Source: Novipirellula galeiformis
GTDB taxonomy: Bacteria; Planctomycetota; Planctomycetia; Pirellulales; Pirellulaceae
DNA: 64,000 nucleotides
Direction: 5' to 3'
Assembly: GCF_007860095.1 (NCBI RefSeq)
Contig: NZ_SJPT01000001.1
Location: forward strand, 634,212-698,211
This document shows, piece after piece, positions 9,060 through 19,990 of the stretch. The notes under the pieces are model-generated. The model was not told where the DNA came from. It was given only the letters and a program-made list of their open reading frames with translations, and ran no database searches. Position 1 is the first letter of the stretch. Every line of letters begins with the position of its first letter. The translations under genes were made by a program, and so were the position numbers.

Positions 9060-9899
9060 ATGACGACCGCAGAAAATCCAGAGGTGTCGCGCCGGATCAA
9101 ATGGTTGGTTTCCATTCTGCTCTGCGCTCATCTACTTGCACTCGTGATGCCTCCTCTCGCCTTCCAAACTCGCGGGGCGCTGGGCGATTCACCTTCGGTG
9201 CAAACCTTGCTGAGCGTGGTTCGACATTACGCTCAATTCATGTACGTGGATCGTGGCTATGCCTTTTTTGCACCTGATCCAGGACCCAGCCATCTGATCC
9301 AAGCGGCGATTACCGATGCCTCGGGCAATACGGTCGAGAAGATGATCCCAAGCTTGGATGACCAGTGGCCTCGCCTGCTGTACCACCGCCATTTCATGTT
9401 GGCGGAATATCTGAACGAGATTTATCAGCCTCCCAATCCGCCTGAAGAGATTGCCAGGCTCGACCCCGTGGGGGCACAGTTGTGGGCGCAATCGCGAGCG
9501 AGATACGAGTACGTTCGCCAATCCGTGGTCGACCATTTGAAACATCAGAACAAGGGGCAACGCGTCGTGATCCGGCGTGTCGAACATGTGCTGCCGGGAT
9601 TCATTGAAATGGCACGCGATCCGATCGCATTGAACGATCCAAGGTTGTATCGCGTGTTGCCAGATCAAGCGTTGGATCCGGCGCAGAGCAATGAAGCGGC
9701 TCGTCGCCCGCCCGAGGCGATTCCCGCACCCCAGGCACTGGAATCCCTGCCTGCGGGAACAACGCCGTCCAGTGCGGCACCTCCGCTGAATCAAGGCGAA
9801 GTGCCGCCGCCGATCGGCAACCGTGTTCCGCCATCCGCTGACAACGAAGACAAGCAAGGCGAGTCGAATGTTGCTTCGACCTCAGAGGTCCCGTCATGA
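9060..9899 (+). CDS. Membrane-anchored hypothetical protein, partner of the HTTM protein
   Basis: This is a 279-residue protein not assigned to a named family. Residues 12-32 (IKWLVSILLCAHLLALVMPP) form one membrane segment or uncleaved signal. The rest looks extracytoplasmic and is rich in charged and aromatic residues, with a conserved-looking core (HYAQFMYVDRGYAFFAPDPG, WPRLLYHRHFMLAEYLNE). The last 70 residues are Pro/Ala-rich and probably disordered. A TTG at 9051 is in frame, but the ATG at 9060 is preferred. The stop overlaps the next start as ATGA (9896-9899), so the two products are probably translationally coupled and work together. Confidence 0.72.
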   Translation: MTTAENPEVSRRIKWLVSILLCAHLLALVMPPLAFQTRGALGDSPSVQTLLSVVRHYAQFMYVDRGYAFFAPDPGPSHLIQAAITDASGNTVEKMIPSLDDQWPRLLYHRHFMLAEYLNEIYQPPNPPEEIARLDPVGAQLWAQSRARYEYVRQSVVDHLKHQNKGQRVVIRRVEHVLPGFIEMARDPIALNDPRLYRVLPDQALDPAQSNEAARRPPEAIPAPQALESLPAGTTPSSAAPPLNQGEVPPPIGNRVPPSADNEDKQGESNVASTSEVPS

Positions 9900-11116
9900 A
9901 TGTACCGGCCATGATCGAAATTTTTAAAGCATGGATTGGACAACTCTTTTCGGCCTGGGATCGGTTTTGGTTCACGCCACGCTATCCCCATGTTTTGGGG
10001 ATCTTGCGAATCTTGACCGGTGCGATGTTGTTCTATTCGCATCTCGTGCTGGCGACACAACTTGGCGATTTTTTAGGCGATCACGCTTGGATCAATAATA
10101 CCATTGCGGCCCAACTACATGATGGTGCGTTTGGGCCGGCGGATATGGGACGCAGCTACCTGTGGCATCTCAGTAACCCCCTTCTGCTGTGGCTGCATCA
10201 CGCCGCAACGTTGCTGATCACTGCCGCATTTGCCGTCGGTTTTATGACGCGAGTCACGGCGCCGGCCGCTTGGTTCTTGCAAATCATGTATTTGCATCGG
10301 CTGACGGGGACCCTCTTTGGACTCGACCAAATTGTGACCTACATGGCGATGTACTTGATGCTCACTCCCAGCGGAAGTTGCTATAGTGTCGACGCCTGGC
10401 TGCGCGAACGTTTTTTCGAACGTCGAGCATCCAATCGTAAATTGGTTTGGCTATTGCCCGAATGTCGCGCCACTCTCGCAGCGAATGTGGGGACGCGTTT
10501 GCTGCAATTGCACCTGTGCATCATTTATTTGTTTGGCGGGCTTGCCAAAGCACGCGGTGAACTGTGGTGGGACGGGACGGCGATGTGGTTCTCGGTGGCT
10601 AATTACGAATACCAATCGATCAACATGACTTGGATTGGGGCTTATCCACGAGTGTTCTCGGCGTTGACGCACCTGACGCTGTTCTGGGAAGTCTTCTATT
10701 GTGCGTTGGTGTGGCCACGGTTGACTCGCCCCATTGTGATCGTGATCGCCGTGGTGGTGCATGGGGGGATCGCAACGACGCTGGGGATGGCCACCTTCGG
10801 TATGATGATGATTGCAGCGAACTTTATCTTTATCGAACCGAAATGGTTACTCACAATTCAACCTTGGTTGGCGACCAAGATGGCGCCGTTGCCTGCTGTG
10901 GTTGACGGCCCGCCGCAGATCGCGTCGCGGGATGAATCGGAAATTGCAGCTCGCGAGCAGCGGCTTGCCGAGGAGAAGGAGAAGCTGAAGCAACGGGTGG
11001 AAACGTTGAAGAAACGTGAGCGTAAAGTACGTCGTGCCGCAGAAAAACTTCGCAAACGGGGTGAAGTGCTTAGCGAGGATTTTGATGAATTGGATGAGCC
11101 GCTCGAACTTCGTTAG
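9896..11116 (+). CDS. HTTM-domain integral membrane protein with C-terminal coiled coil
   Basis: This is a 406-residue polytopic protein. The opening segment RYPHVLGILRILTGAMLFYS, the helix AWFLQIMYLHR followed by DQIVTYMAMYLMLTPSG, and LLQLHLCIIYLFGGLAKARG followed by WWDG fit the HTTM (horizontally transferred transmembrane) family. That family is related to the membrane part of vitamin K-dependent gamma-carboxylase. About six to eight helices precede residue 320. Residues 340-395 are a highly charged coiled coil rich in E, K and R (for example LAEEKEKLKQRVETLKK), probably cytoplasmic. The family usually lacks the tail. The gene overlaps its upstream partner by four bases. Catalytic activity is not established. 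Confidence 0.75.
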   Translation: MNVPAMIEIFKAWIGQLFSAWDRFWFTPRYPHVLGILRILTGAMLFYSHLVLATQLGDFLGDHAWINNTIAAQLHDGAFGPADMGRSYLWHLSNPLLLWLHHAATLLITAAFAVGFMTRVTAPAAWFLQIMYLHRLTGTLFGLDQIVTYMAMYLMLTPSGSCYSVDAWLRERFFERRASNRKLVWLLPECRATLAANVGTRLLQLHLCIIYLFGGLAKARGELWWDGTAMWFSVANYEYQSINMTWIGAYPRVFSALTHLTLFWEVFYCALVWPRLTRPIVIVIAVVVHGGIATTLGMATFGMMMIAANFIFIEPKWLLTIQPWLATKMAPLPAVVDGPPQIASRDESEIAAREQRLAEEKEKLKQRVETLKKRERKVRRAAEKLRKRGEVLSEDFDELDEPLELR

Positions 11117-11205
11117 CCCGCATTGGAATCGGGGCTAGCCGCGGGGAGGCTACCGCGATTGCCCGCGACATCCGTAGCGAGTCGCCCTCTGAAGGGACGC
11201 AGCTT

Positions 11206-12606
11206 CTAATAGGCTTCGGGCTGACTCCAGGCCACACGTAGGGTCTTGAACAAAATTCGGATGTCCAACCACAGCGACCAACTGCGGATGTAGCGATGGT
11301 CCCAATCGATGCGGCGTTCCATCTTTTCGATCGTGTCCGTTTCGCCTCGGCAACCGTTCACTTGAGCAAGACCCGTGATCCCAGGCTTCACCTTGTGGCG
11401 AAGCATGTAACCATGAATGCGGCTGCGGTATTGTTCGTTATGGGCGGTCGCATGGGGGCGTGGCCCTACCAAGGACATGGATCCGGTGATCACATTGAAT
11501 AACTGCGGCAATTCATCCAAGCTGGTGCGCCGGAGGATGTTCCCCAGACGAGTCACGCGGGGATCGCCCTTGGTGGCCTGTTTAACGACGGCTCCATTGT
11601 CACACGTTCGCATCGAACGAAACTTCCAAACCAGAATTTCTCGACCATCCAAACCATACCGGCGTTGTCGAAAAAAGATGGGTCCAGGCGACGTGATCTT
11701 GACCGCCATCGCGATGATCAGCATGGGAATTGCCGCCATGCTGAGGGCGACGATGGCGAGCGCCACGTCGGTCACTCGCTTGAGCACTCCGTCGACACCA
11801 AACAACGGGTTCTCGAATACGCTAACCGCAGGGATTCCCCCCATGCTGGTCCAACGAGAATGAAGAAGTTCGAAGACAAAAAAATCAGGGACGATGTAAA
11901 CCGAAGCGGTCGAATCGCTCAATTGATCCAACAAGTAGCGGATCCGATTTTCGGCACGCATGGGAAGCGTGATGAAAATGGTATCGATTTTGCCTTCACG
12001 AGCGTGTTGGATCATCTCGCTCAGATTGCCGCTGAGTGAAAATTCGGCGGGCGACTTGTCGGCGGATCGCAGTTCATTGCGATCGTCAAAAAAGCCAACC
12101 AGTTGGAATCCGAGCGAAGGATCTTCGGCCACGTTGGTGGCCACTTGGATCCCCAGTTCATTCAGTCCAGCAATGGCGATGCGTCGGGTGCCAATGCCAC
12201 GCTGTAAAAAGGCTTGTTGGACAATGCGCAAACACATCCGCCCTAACCCGATCACCGTTGGCGCTAGAATGATCCATGCGAGCATCACCGACCGCGCGAA
12301 CTCTTGAGCGTAGCGTGTGGCGTAACCTAATAACGCCAACCCTAAAATCGTCATGCACCACGCCGATGCAACATTGGACATCTCTGTGTTCGCGGAACCA
12401 GAATGCGATTTTCCATAGAGACCGGTCAAGTGACCTGACAACAAGAACACGATGACGGCGATTAGGCCCATCACTAGCGTCGTGTCATCGACCCAACCGC
12501 GTGCGATCCACTTGACGAGTGCCAAGGACGCCATCACGCCGGCCGCATCAAGGCATGGTTGAACGAAGTCCCACCATTGACGTTGGGGAAGGATCGGTAA
12601 CCGCAT
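11206..12606 (-). CDS. Undecaprenyl-phosphate sugar phosphotransferase (WcaJ-type)
   Basis: This 466-residue polyprenyl glycosylphosphotransferase transfers a sugar-1-phosphate to undecaprenyl phosphate, the first step in building an exopolysaccharide repeat unit. The N-terminal third has four or five membrane helices. A Rossmann-like soluble middle follows (RRIAIAGLNELGIQVATNV). The C-terminal catalytic domain starts near residue 270 (LKRVTDVALAIVALS) and contains KITSPGPIFFRQRR, KFRSMR, the LRRTSLDELPQLFNV block, SLVGPRPH and KPGITGLAQVNG. All are diagnostic of the bacterial sugar transferase family, and the length matches the EPS/WcaJ class. No other polysaccharide genes lie nearby. It sits 96 bases after nadC on the same strand and may be cotranscribed with it. 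Confidence 0.92.
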   Translation of the reverse strand: MRLPILPQRQWWDFVQPCLDAAGVMASLALVKWIARGWVDDTTLVMGLIAVIVFLLSGHLTGLYGKSHSGSANTEMSNVASAWCMTILGLALLGYATRYAQEFARSVMLAWIILAPTVIGLGRMCLRIVQQAFLQRGIGTRRIAIAGLNELGIQVATNVAEDPSLGFQLVGFFDDRNELRSADKSPAEFSLSGNLSEMIQHAREGKIDTIFITLPMRAENRIRYLLDQLSDSTASVYIVPDFFVFELLHSRWTSMGGIPAVSVFENPLFGVDGVLKRVTDVALAIVALSMAAIPMLIIAMAVKITSPGPIFFRQRRYGLDGREILVWKFRSMRTCDNGAVVKQATKGDPRVTRLGNILRRTSLDELPQLFNVITGSMSLVGPRPHATAHNEQYRSRIHGYMLRHKVKPGITGLAQVNGCRGETDTIEKMERRIDWDHRYIRSWSLWLDIRILFKTLRVAWSQPEAY

Positions 12607-12702
12607 GATAACTTTGGGGGCAAACGGAGCGTGGGCATTGGGTGGACGCGATGGAGCAGCGTGTTTGGAATACGCTCCCTCTAATCGCGACGGTACAAAA
12701 CC

Positions 12703-13632
12703 CTAGCTCAATGTTTCATCGAACCAATCGAAACCGAGGTCCAACCATGTCGCTTGGTGGGTCAAAGCCCCACAACTGATTCGCTCTACGCCCGTTGTAG
12801 CGATTTCCGCGATCGTATCGATATTCACGTTACCGGATGCTTCAAGTTCGACCGCGGAGTTGTCTTGATTGCGAATCGCGACTGCCGTGCGAAGTTCCTC
12901 GATCGAAAAATTGTCCAGCAGCACAATGTCGGGATGCGTCGAGATCACATCTCGAAATTGCTCGAGCGAGTCGACTTCGATCTCAACGATTGCGGGGGCA
13001 ATCAATTGCTCGATGTTTGCGCCACGCCACTGAAGGGCCTTTTGTGCTGCACGGCTGGCGAGGATGGGCCCCGACGCATCGCCGGCTAATGCGAGATGAT
13101 TGTCTTTGATCAAAAAGCCGTCATACAGCCCGCTGCGATGATTGTGCCCGCCGCCACATGCGACCGCGTACTTTTCCAGCAATCGCCAACCGGGGGTCGT
13201 TTTGCGGGTGTCGTAGAGGCGTGATTTCGTCGCCGCAATCTTTTCCACATAACGCTGGGTTTGCGTCGCGACGCCGCACAGACGACTCAATATATTCAAG
13301 ATCGTTCGCTCACACGTCAACAGATCGCGAGCGTTACCGGTTAACCGAGCCATCGGGCGTCCGGCGACGAGAGGGGAGCCGTCTTGTTGCAAGCACTGGA
13401 CTTCGAGCGATGCATCAAACTCGTCCACGATCCAATCCAGGGTCGCAAGCCCCGCACAGATCCCGTCAACGCGAGGAACAATCTGGCATCCTCCTTGTCG
13501 GTCTGGGGCGATCAAGCAGACCGTGGTCCAATCCATCGCGTCACGCAAGTCTTCCGCGATGGAAAGACGCACCAGCATCCGCAGATCATTCTCGAGCAAT
13601 TCGTCAGCACCCACGCGGGCATAATCAATCAT
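12703..13632 (-). CDS. nadC: Nicotinate-nucleotide pyrophosphorylase (carboxylating)
   Basis: This 309-residue protein is NadC (quinolinate phosphoribosyltransferase), which converts quinolinate and PRPP to nicotinate mononucleotide, CO2 and pyrophosphate in de novo NAD synthesis. The motifs NILSRLCGVATQT, YDTRKTTPGWR (substrate-binding Arg and Lys), CGGGHNHRSGLYDGFLIKDN, VEIEVDSLEQ and DIVLLDNFS appear in the expected order. The final barrel strand ISCGALTHQA is present. The length is normal or slightly long. The start ATG at 13632 gives MIDYARVGADELLEND. No nadA or nadB is near. Confidence 0.96.
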   Translation of the reverse strand: MIDYARVGADELLENDLRMLVRLSIAEDLRDAMDWTTVCLIAPDRQGGCQIVPRVDGICAGLATLDWIVDEFDASLEVQCLQQDGSPLVAGRPMARLTGNARDLLTCERTILNILSRLCGVATQTQRYVEKIAATKSRLYDTRKTTPGWRLLEKYAVACGGGHNHRSGLYDGFLIKDNHLALAGDASGPILASRAAQKALQWRGANIEQLIAPAIVEIEVDSLEQFRDVISTHPDIVLLDNFSIEELRTAVAIRNQDNSAVELEASGNVNIDTIAEIATTGVERISCGALTHQATWLDLGFDWFDETLS

Positions 13633-13854
13633 TTCTCAACTTTCAGTTTTGATTTTTGGGGGTAGCGGCATCCATCGCAATCCATCCGTGGGACCACTCC
13701 CGTTGCAATTTGCAGTCGCTAGCATTGTAGCGTTTTTGTAAAAAAGTGGGCCCCGCCGCTCCGCTAAACGCTGTTTTCAACTCAACGTCGGGAGGATAAT
13801 GAAATGAGCGTGATGTTGAGAGGTTGAGAGCGTGATTTGGAGCACGGTTCGCCC

Positions 13855-14259
13855 ATGAAGACTTTTTCCCCCACTTTGCGAAGCCATTCTCCGCTCTTGC
13901 AATCATCGATCCAATGGACGCTGGCGTTCGCCGTGTCGCTTGGATTTTTGACGATGGGGATCTTGATTTCCAGCATCAAGCCGACGCACCTTTCGGAAAA
14001 CGAGCGTGGCGAGGGGACCAAGCTGCTGTGTTTGGATTTGAACCAAGCCGCGGATTACGAATTGTCGCTTTTACCAACCGTGGGACCAGTGCTTGCCCGT
14101 CGAATTGTCGGTGATCGCCAAGCGAATGGACCGTTTCGATCGGTTGATGATTTACGGCGAGTGACTGGGATTGGTCCCAAAACGATCGCCGAGATTTCTG
14201 AGTATTGCTGTGTGGACGCCGATCTCTCCCCCCTCTCCTTGGCGGCGACTCAGCCTTGA
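13855..14259 (+). CDS. ComEA-like helix-hairpin-helix membrane protein
   Basis: This 134-residue protein has one N-terminal membrane segment (WTLAFAVSLGFLTMGILISS). A helix-hairpin-helix pair follows the pattern of ComEA: LDLNQAADYELSLLPTVGPV and then RIVGDRQANGPFRSVDDLRR, ending VTGIGPKTIAEISEYC. ComEA binds incoming DNA in the periplasm of competent bacteria, but the same small HhH domain occurs in other proteins. No other competence gene is visible. Start choice: the ATG at 13855 has GGAG about 12 bases upstream, and a TTG at 13837 is also in frame. The N-terminal Asn of the HhH domain follows a possibly cleaved anchor. uvrB lies 234 bases downstream on the same strand. Confidence 0.78.
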   Translation: MKTFSPTLRSHSPLLQSSIQWTLAFAVSLGFLTMGILISSIKPTHLSENERGEGTKLLCLDLNQAADYELSLLPTVGPVLARRIVGDRQANGPFRSVDDLRRVTGIGPKTIAEISEYCCVDADLSPLSLAATQP

Positions 14260-14493
14260 AGCAAGCGGCTAGCTGGATCCCACTAACACGGTGGGGGATC
14301 GGTGAGTCGTCGATTCCCGCCGGGATACCCCCTAGGGACGCAGTCCGAGTCGCTTCGATGCAGAGCCGCCGCTGGTCCAGGTCGCCCTGTTTCGACCGTT
14401 CGCAATTCCCGGGGCGCCATCGTCGTCGCTACGCTTGTTCGCTAAAGTGGGATGGTCAAACGCATGTCATCATGACCGCCGCCGGAACCATTT

Positions 14494-16611
<2,118 letters not shown>

Positions 16612-16695
16612 GCGAGTCCTCAACCGTCAGTCAGAAGCAATTGGCCCAGCCCTGGTTAGTCTAGACTGCTAAAGCCTTTTAATTTTGATGCGATT

Positions 16696-16735
16696 ACCGT
16701 CGCTAGACGGTGGACTACGTTCTTGCCAGCGCAGC
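16696..16735. repeat. Bipartite palindromic repeat, copy 1
   Basis: ACCGTC (16696-16701) pairs with GACGGT (16706-16711), followed by GGACTACGTTCTTGCCAGCG. The order and sequence match the copy at 56504-56547 in most positions. It lies about 85 bases after the uvrB stop. Confidence 0.65.
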
Positions 16736-16919
16736 GAGGGTAGGAATCCCACGTCAATTTTCAAAATGCTCTACGCCTTAAACAAGCGAGAGTTTTGTAG
16801 GAAAGGGGTTTTGACCCGGGGACACCTACGTGTAAATGATGCCTCGCGGTGAATTATGATATCGCGTTTCTCGTAATCGAAACGGCCTGATGGCTTTGCC
16901 TCCTTTTGATTCTTGATCG

Positions 16920-17005
16920 TAATCTTACTCTTGATCCTAATCTTCTTCGGTTGGTTATGGGCAACCACGGTTGCTCAGACGGGATTAAGATCAAGAGTAG
17001 GATTA
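16920..17005. repeat. Imperfect 23-base inverted repeat
   Basis: The left arm (16920-16942) reads TAATCTTACTCTTGATCCTA plus ATC. The right arm (16983-17005) is its reverse complement with two differences. The 40-base spacer contains GGTTGGTTATGGGCAACCACGG. Both arms are made of short AATCTT/CTCTTGATC-like words, so slippage or duplication of a simple unit is a possible origin. Confidence 0.7.
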
Positions 17006-17068
17006 AGATTAGGCGTTGCTTGTTTAAGGTCTAGATGAATCTTTTTGCCAGACTCCCCAGGGTATGCG

Positions 17069-18214
17069 ATGAATTTTGTATTGAGTCGAGTGTTGTTTTT
17101 GGCCTGCCTGGTTCCTTGTGCGACAACGTCGCTTGGCAGAGAACCTCAAGATTTGCCGACGATTGATCTTTCTGGGGAAACCGAGCGTCAGCTCGTGATC
17201 GCCGAGGGAACGCCGCAAACGTACCAAGGACATCCCACAACGTTAAAACTGCCCGGTAGCGACACACTCTTTTGCGTGTGGTGCATTAACCATGGCGGCT
17301 CGGCGGGACCAATGGCGCGAAGCGATGATGGGGGACGGAATTGGGTGCGTTTGGATGCTTCGCTGCCGCCAGGGTTTTCGACGCATCAAAATTGTCCCAG
17401 CATTTATCGAATGGTGGATCCCCAAGGAGTCGCTCGGCTGTGGGTATTTTCGGCCGCGCTCGGGAAACGAGGTGGCCCAGGGATGCCGAGCATCATGAGT
17501 GAAGACGAAGGCAAAACGTGGAGGGAAATGCCACCGCTCGGCTTTCCCTGTGTGATGACGTTTAGCAGCATCATTCGACTACACGACGGACGCTATCTCG
17601 GGCTCTATCACAAAGGCCCCGACGGGCAAGACCGAACCCCGCTGAGCGTGTTGCAGTCGATCACGGCGGATGGAGGCCTGACTTGGTCAGAACCCGAAGT
17701 GGTCGCTGCGGTCGAGGGAAAAAATCCGTGCGAACCGTTTGTGCTGCGATCGCCCGATGGAAAGGAATTGTGTTGTTTGATGCGGGAAAATACGCACACC
17801 GGAAACAGTTTGATGATGTTTTCTCGTGATGAAGGAGAAACTTGGACCGAGCCCGTCGACACCGCTTGGGGGTTGACCGGGGATCGCCACATGGGCGTTC
17901 AAGCCCCCGATGGACGCTGGGTCATCGCATTTCGTGATTTAGCGCCGCATAGTAAAACCAAGGGGCACTTTGTGGCGTGGGTGGGCACCTACGAAGATAT
18001 TCAACAAGGGCGTCCCGGCCAGTATCGGATCAAACTATTGCACAGTCATGCGAAAAATGTTTTCGACTGCGGCTATCCGGGACTCGAGCGTTTGAGTGAT
18101 GGAACCATCCACGCGACGACCTACATCAAGTATCGTCCAGGCCCCGAAAAACACTCGGTCGTTAGCACGCGTTTTCAGTTGTCCGAAATCGACGAGCGGG
18201 CGAAATCGCAGTAA
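17069..18214 (+). CDS. Secreted sialidase-like / BNR-repeat glycoside hydrolase
   Basis: This 381-residue protein has a signal peptide ([20 protein letters not shown], cleaved near LGR). The mature part shows four Asp-boxes (SxDxGxxW): [24 protein letters not shown] and SRDEGETW. This is the signature of the six-bladed sialidase propeller. The Arg and Glu seen in [11 protein letters not shown] and around [12 protein letters not shown] could belong to the active site, but a full catalytic triad cannot be proven by eye. Planctomycete homologues are often annotated as exo-alpha-sialidase and may act on other glycans. An upstream in-frame TTG at 17045 is rejected because the signal peptide starts at 17069. 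Confidence 0.85.
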   Translation: MNFVLSRVLFLACLVPCATTSLGREPQDLPTIDLSGETERQLVIAEGTPQTYQGHPTTLKLPGSDTLFCVWCINHGGSAGPMARSDDGGRNWVRLDASLPPGFSTHQNCPSIYRMVDPQGVARLWVFSAALGKRGGPGMPSIMSEDEGKTWREMPPLGFPCVMTFSSIIRLHDGRYLGLYHKGPDGQDRTPLSVLQSITADGGLTWSEPEVVAAVEGKNPCEPFVLRSPDGKELCCLMRENTHTGNSLMMFSRDEGETWTEPVDTAWGLTGDRHMGVQAPDGRWVIAFRDLAPHSKTKGHFVAWVGTYEDIQQGRPGQYRIKLLHSHAKNVFDCGYPGLERLSDGTIHATTYIKYRPGPEKHSVVSTRFQLSEIDERAKSQ

Positions 18215-18240
18215 TGCGATCGAAGCATTGAGTAAGGATG

Positions 18241-18293
18241 TAGGGCCGGTTCCTACCGGCCAATTACAAGGTGGTCGGTGGGAACCGGCCCTA
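18241..18293. repeat. GGGCCGGTTCC hairpin repeat, copy 1
   Basis: The arms are TAGGGCCGGTTCCTACCG (18241-18258) and CGGTGGGAACCGGCCCTA (18276-18293). They pair over 18 bases with one G-T wobble and a 17-base loop. The element sits between the convergent sialidase-like gene and the 545-residue TPR gene, where it could end transcription from both sides. The same arm sequence recurs at 34211-34278. Confidence 0.85.
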
Positions 18294-18352
18294 CGGCCAT
18301 TGCAATGAAACACATCGCATTGGAAATCGGTGGTCCGGGTGAATCATTCGAA

Positions 18353-19990
18353 CTAATCTTGTTTTGCACCACCGAGCGTGACCGAAAGCTTGTACTTGTT
18401 TTGTAAATGAGCGTGAGCTTGACTGGCATGCCGGTCCTTGGGGAACTGCTTGCACACTTTCTTGAACGCTGTAATCGCTCGCTCTTGATTACCCGCTTCT
18501 TCTTCGGTATAGCCAATTTGTAACACGGCCCAGGGAGCAGACGACTCATGGCCCCCTGCGATTTGGTTGTACAAAATCACCGCCTCGCCATATTGCTTTA
18601 GCCGTCGATGACACCATGCCATCTCGCGGTAATTGTTCGGGAACTGATCGCTTTGTCGGAAAAAGCCGATCGCTTCCTTCCATTTTGAGGCATCACGATA
18701 CGTCATCGCGGTTTCCCATAACCACTTGTCACTGTGCTCACGATCTTCATTTAACAATGCTTCGTAGATCTTGATCGCTTCGGCGTGCTTGGACGCTTCA
18801 CGATACGTCATGGCCATTTCCGCTTTCCAAACTGCAGTTTGTTCGGGATCGATGGAGACCAGTTGCGCGTAGGTGAGGATCGCCAACTCAGGATTCTTTT
18901 CTTGGCGATAGCTGCGGGCGACACGGGACAGCCCGTCCGGTTGGTTTTTGAAGTTACGGAACGCTTGCCGAGCTTTGTCGAAATTCTGTTTGGCTTGGTA
19001 ATACTCAGCCGTTTGGCTGAGCAATTCATCATCGGCGCCAAACCGGTTTGCAATTTCGCCGAATGTTTTGAGTACATCCTCGTCGCGATTCACAACTCGC
19101 TGAACACGAGCGATGAGGTAAAGCAACTGAGTTGCAGCCGATTTTGCCGATGCATCATCGAGTTCGGCTGGTTCTTGCTCACGCAAAAATTGGATCAATT
19201 GATCCGCGAGACGATTCCCTTGGCTTGCCGTTGCACTCTCTCGCATCGATGTTTCCAGGACACTCTGTGAACGGTTCACCAACTCCAAAGGTAGTCGCTC
19301 GGCGTCATACGTGGTCTCTAACGCCTTGACCGCTTCGTCAAATTCGCCATGGGCTAATTGGTGCGACGCTAGGTGTTGCGAAGCCTCTTGGCACCACCGG
19401 GATGTCGCATTGTCGCGAATGACATCGAAGGTGAGATGACGCCATTGCTTAATCTTGTCCCCGAGATTGTCCTCCAACGCAGCAATCTCCGCCAATTGCA
19501 CCGCAGCATAAACCGAGACATGGTGTTTGGGGTGGTCTTCTAAAACCTGTTGCAGCGCCGGCTTTGCCTTTTCATTTTGTCCGATGTCTTTGAGCGTTTT
19601 TCCTTTGTAGTAGCTGGCTGCGATGGCGTCGTCGGATTCGGGCCAGTAGTCAATGACGGATTGGAAGCCGTCCTTGATTGCTGTGTTTTGTCGCCGCATT
19701 TCGACTTGGCATAAGCTCCATTTCAACATCACGTACGATGCCGCATCACTACTTTCATAAAGAGTTAGGTACTTGTCGTATTCGTCCGCAGCGACACTCC
19801 AGCTCTTTTCAAGAAAGTATTTTTCCGCGATCTTCAGCTGATGGCGTTCGACTTCGCGCAGCTTCGCCCATCGCTCAAGAGACATCTCGTTGATTCCGTG
19901 CGATTGAGCCGACAGCGGATTGCCGACTGAAACCGTCAGCGCCGTGAGGATCACCGCAATGATTAATCTTTGTTTTGAGCTTCGAGCCAT
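18353..19990 (-). CDS. Exported TPR protein, last gene of the TolQ/R operon
   Basis: This is a 545-residue protein with a signal peptide (RLIIAVILTALTVSVGNPLS, cleaved near AQS). Tetratricopeptide-like repeats fill most of the rest. Clear units include AADEYDKYLTLYESSD, PALQQVLEDHPKHHVSVYAA, AILTYAQLVSIDPEQTAVWK, AIKIYEALLNEDREHSDKW and AITAFKKVCKQFPKDRHA. Such proteins are periplasmic scaffolds. The sequence shape (signal, then TPR, next to TolQ/TolR genes) recalls CpoB/YbgF beside tol-pal, but the length is twice as great. Its start overlaps the end of the DUF4159 gene by 28 bases. Enzymatic function is not expected. Confidence 0.85.
   Translation of the reverse strand: MARSSKQRLIIAVILTALTVSVGNPLSAQSHGINEMSLERWAKLREVERHQLKIAEKYFLEKSWSVAADEYDKYLTLYESSDAASYVMLKWSLCQVEMRRQNTAIKDGFQSVIDYWPESDDAIAASYYKGKTLKDIGQNEKAKPALQQVLEDHPKHHVSVYAAVQLAEIAALEDNLGDKIKQWRHLTFDVIRDNATSRWCQEASQHLASHQLAHGEFDEAVKALETTYDAERLPLELVNRSQSVLETSMRESATASQGNRLADQLIQFLREQEPAELDDASAKSAATQLLYLIARVQRVVNRDEDVLKTFGEIANRFGADDELLSQTAEYYQAKQNFDKARQAFRNFKNQPDGLSRVARSYRQEKNPELAILTYAQLVSIDPEQTAVWKAEMAMTYREASKHAEAIKIYEALLNEDREHSDKWLWETAMTYRDASKWKEAIGFFRQSDQFPNNYREMAWCHRRLKQYGEAVILYNQIAGGHESSAPWAVLQIGYTEEEAGNQERAITAFKKVCKQFPKDRHASQAHAHLQNKYKLSVTLGGAKQD

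Larger units (their letters stand above)
16612..17068. other. 457-base intergenic region with two repeat elements
   Basis: This region separates uvrB from the sialidase-like gene. It holds a copy of the bipartite palindrome (16696-16735) and an imperfect 23-base inverted repeat (16920-16942 with 16983-17005). No gene or recognisable promoter is seen. Reading frames across it have repeat-driven Lys/Ile composition and are not convincing as genes. Confidence 0.5.
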
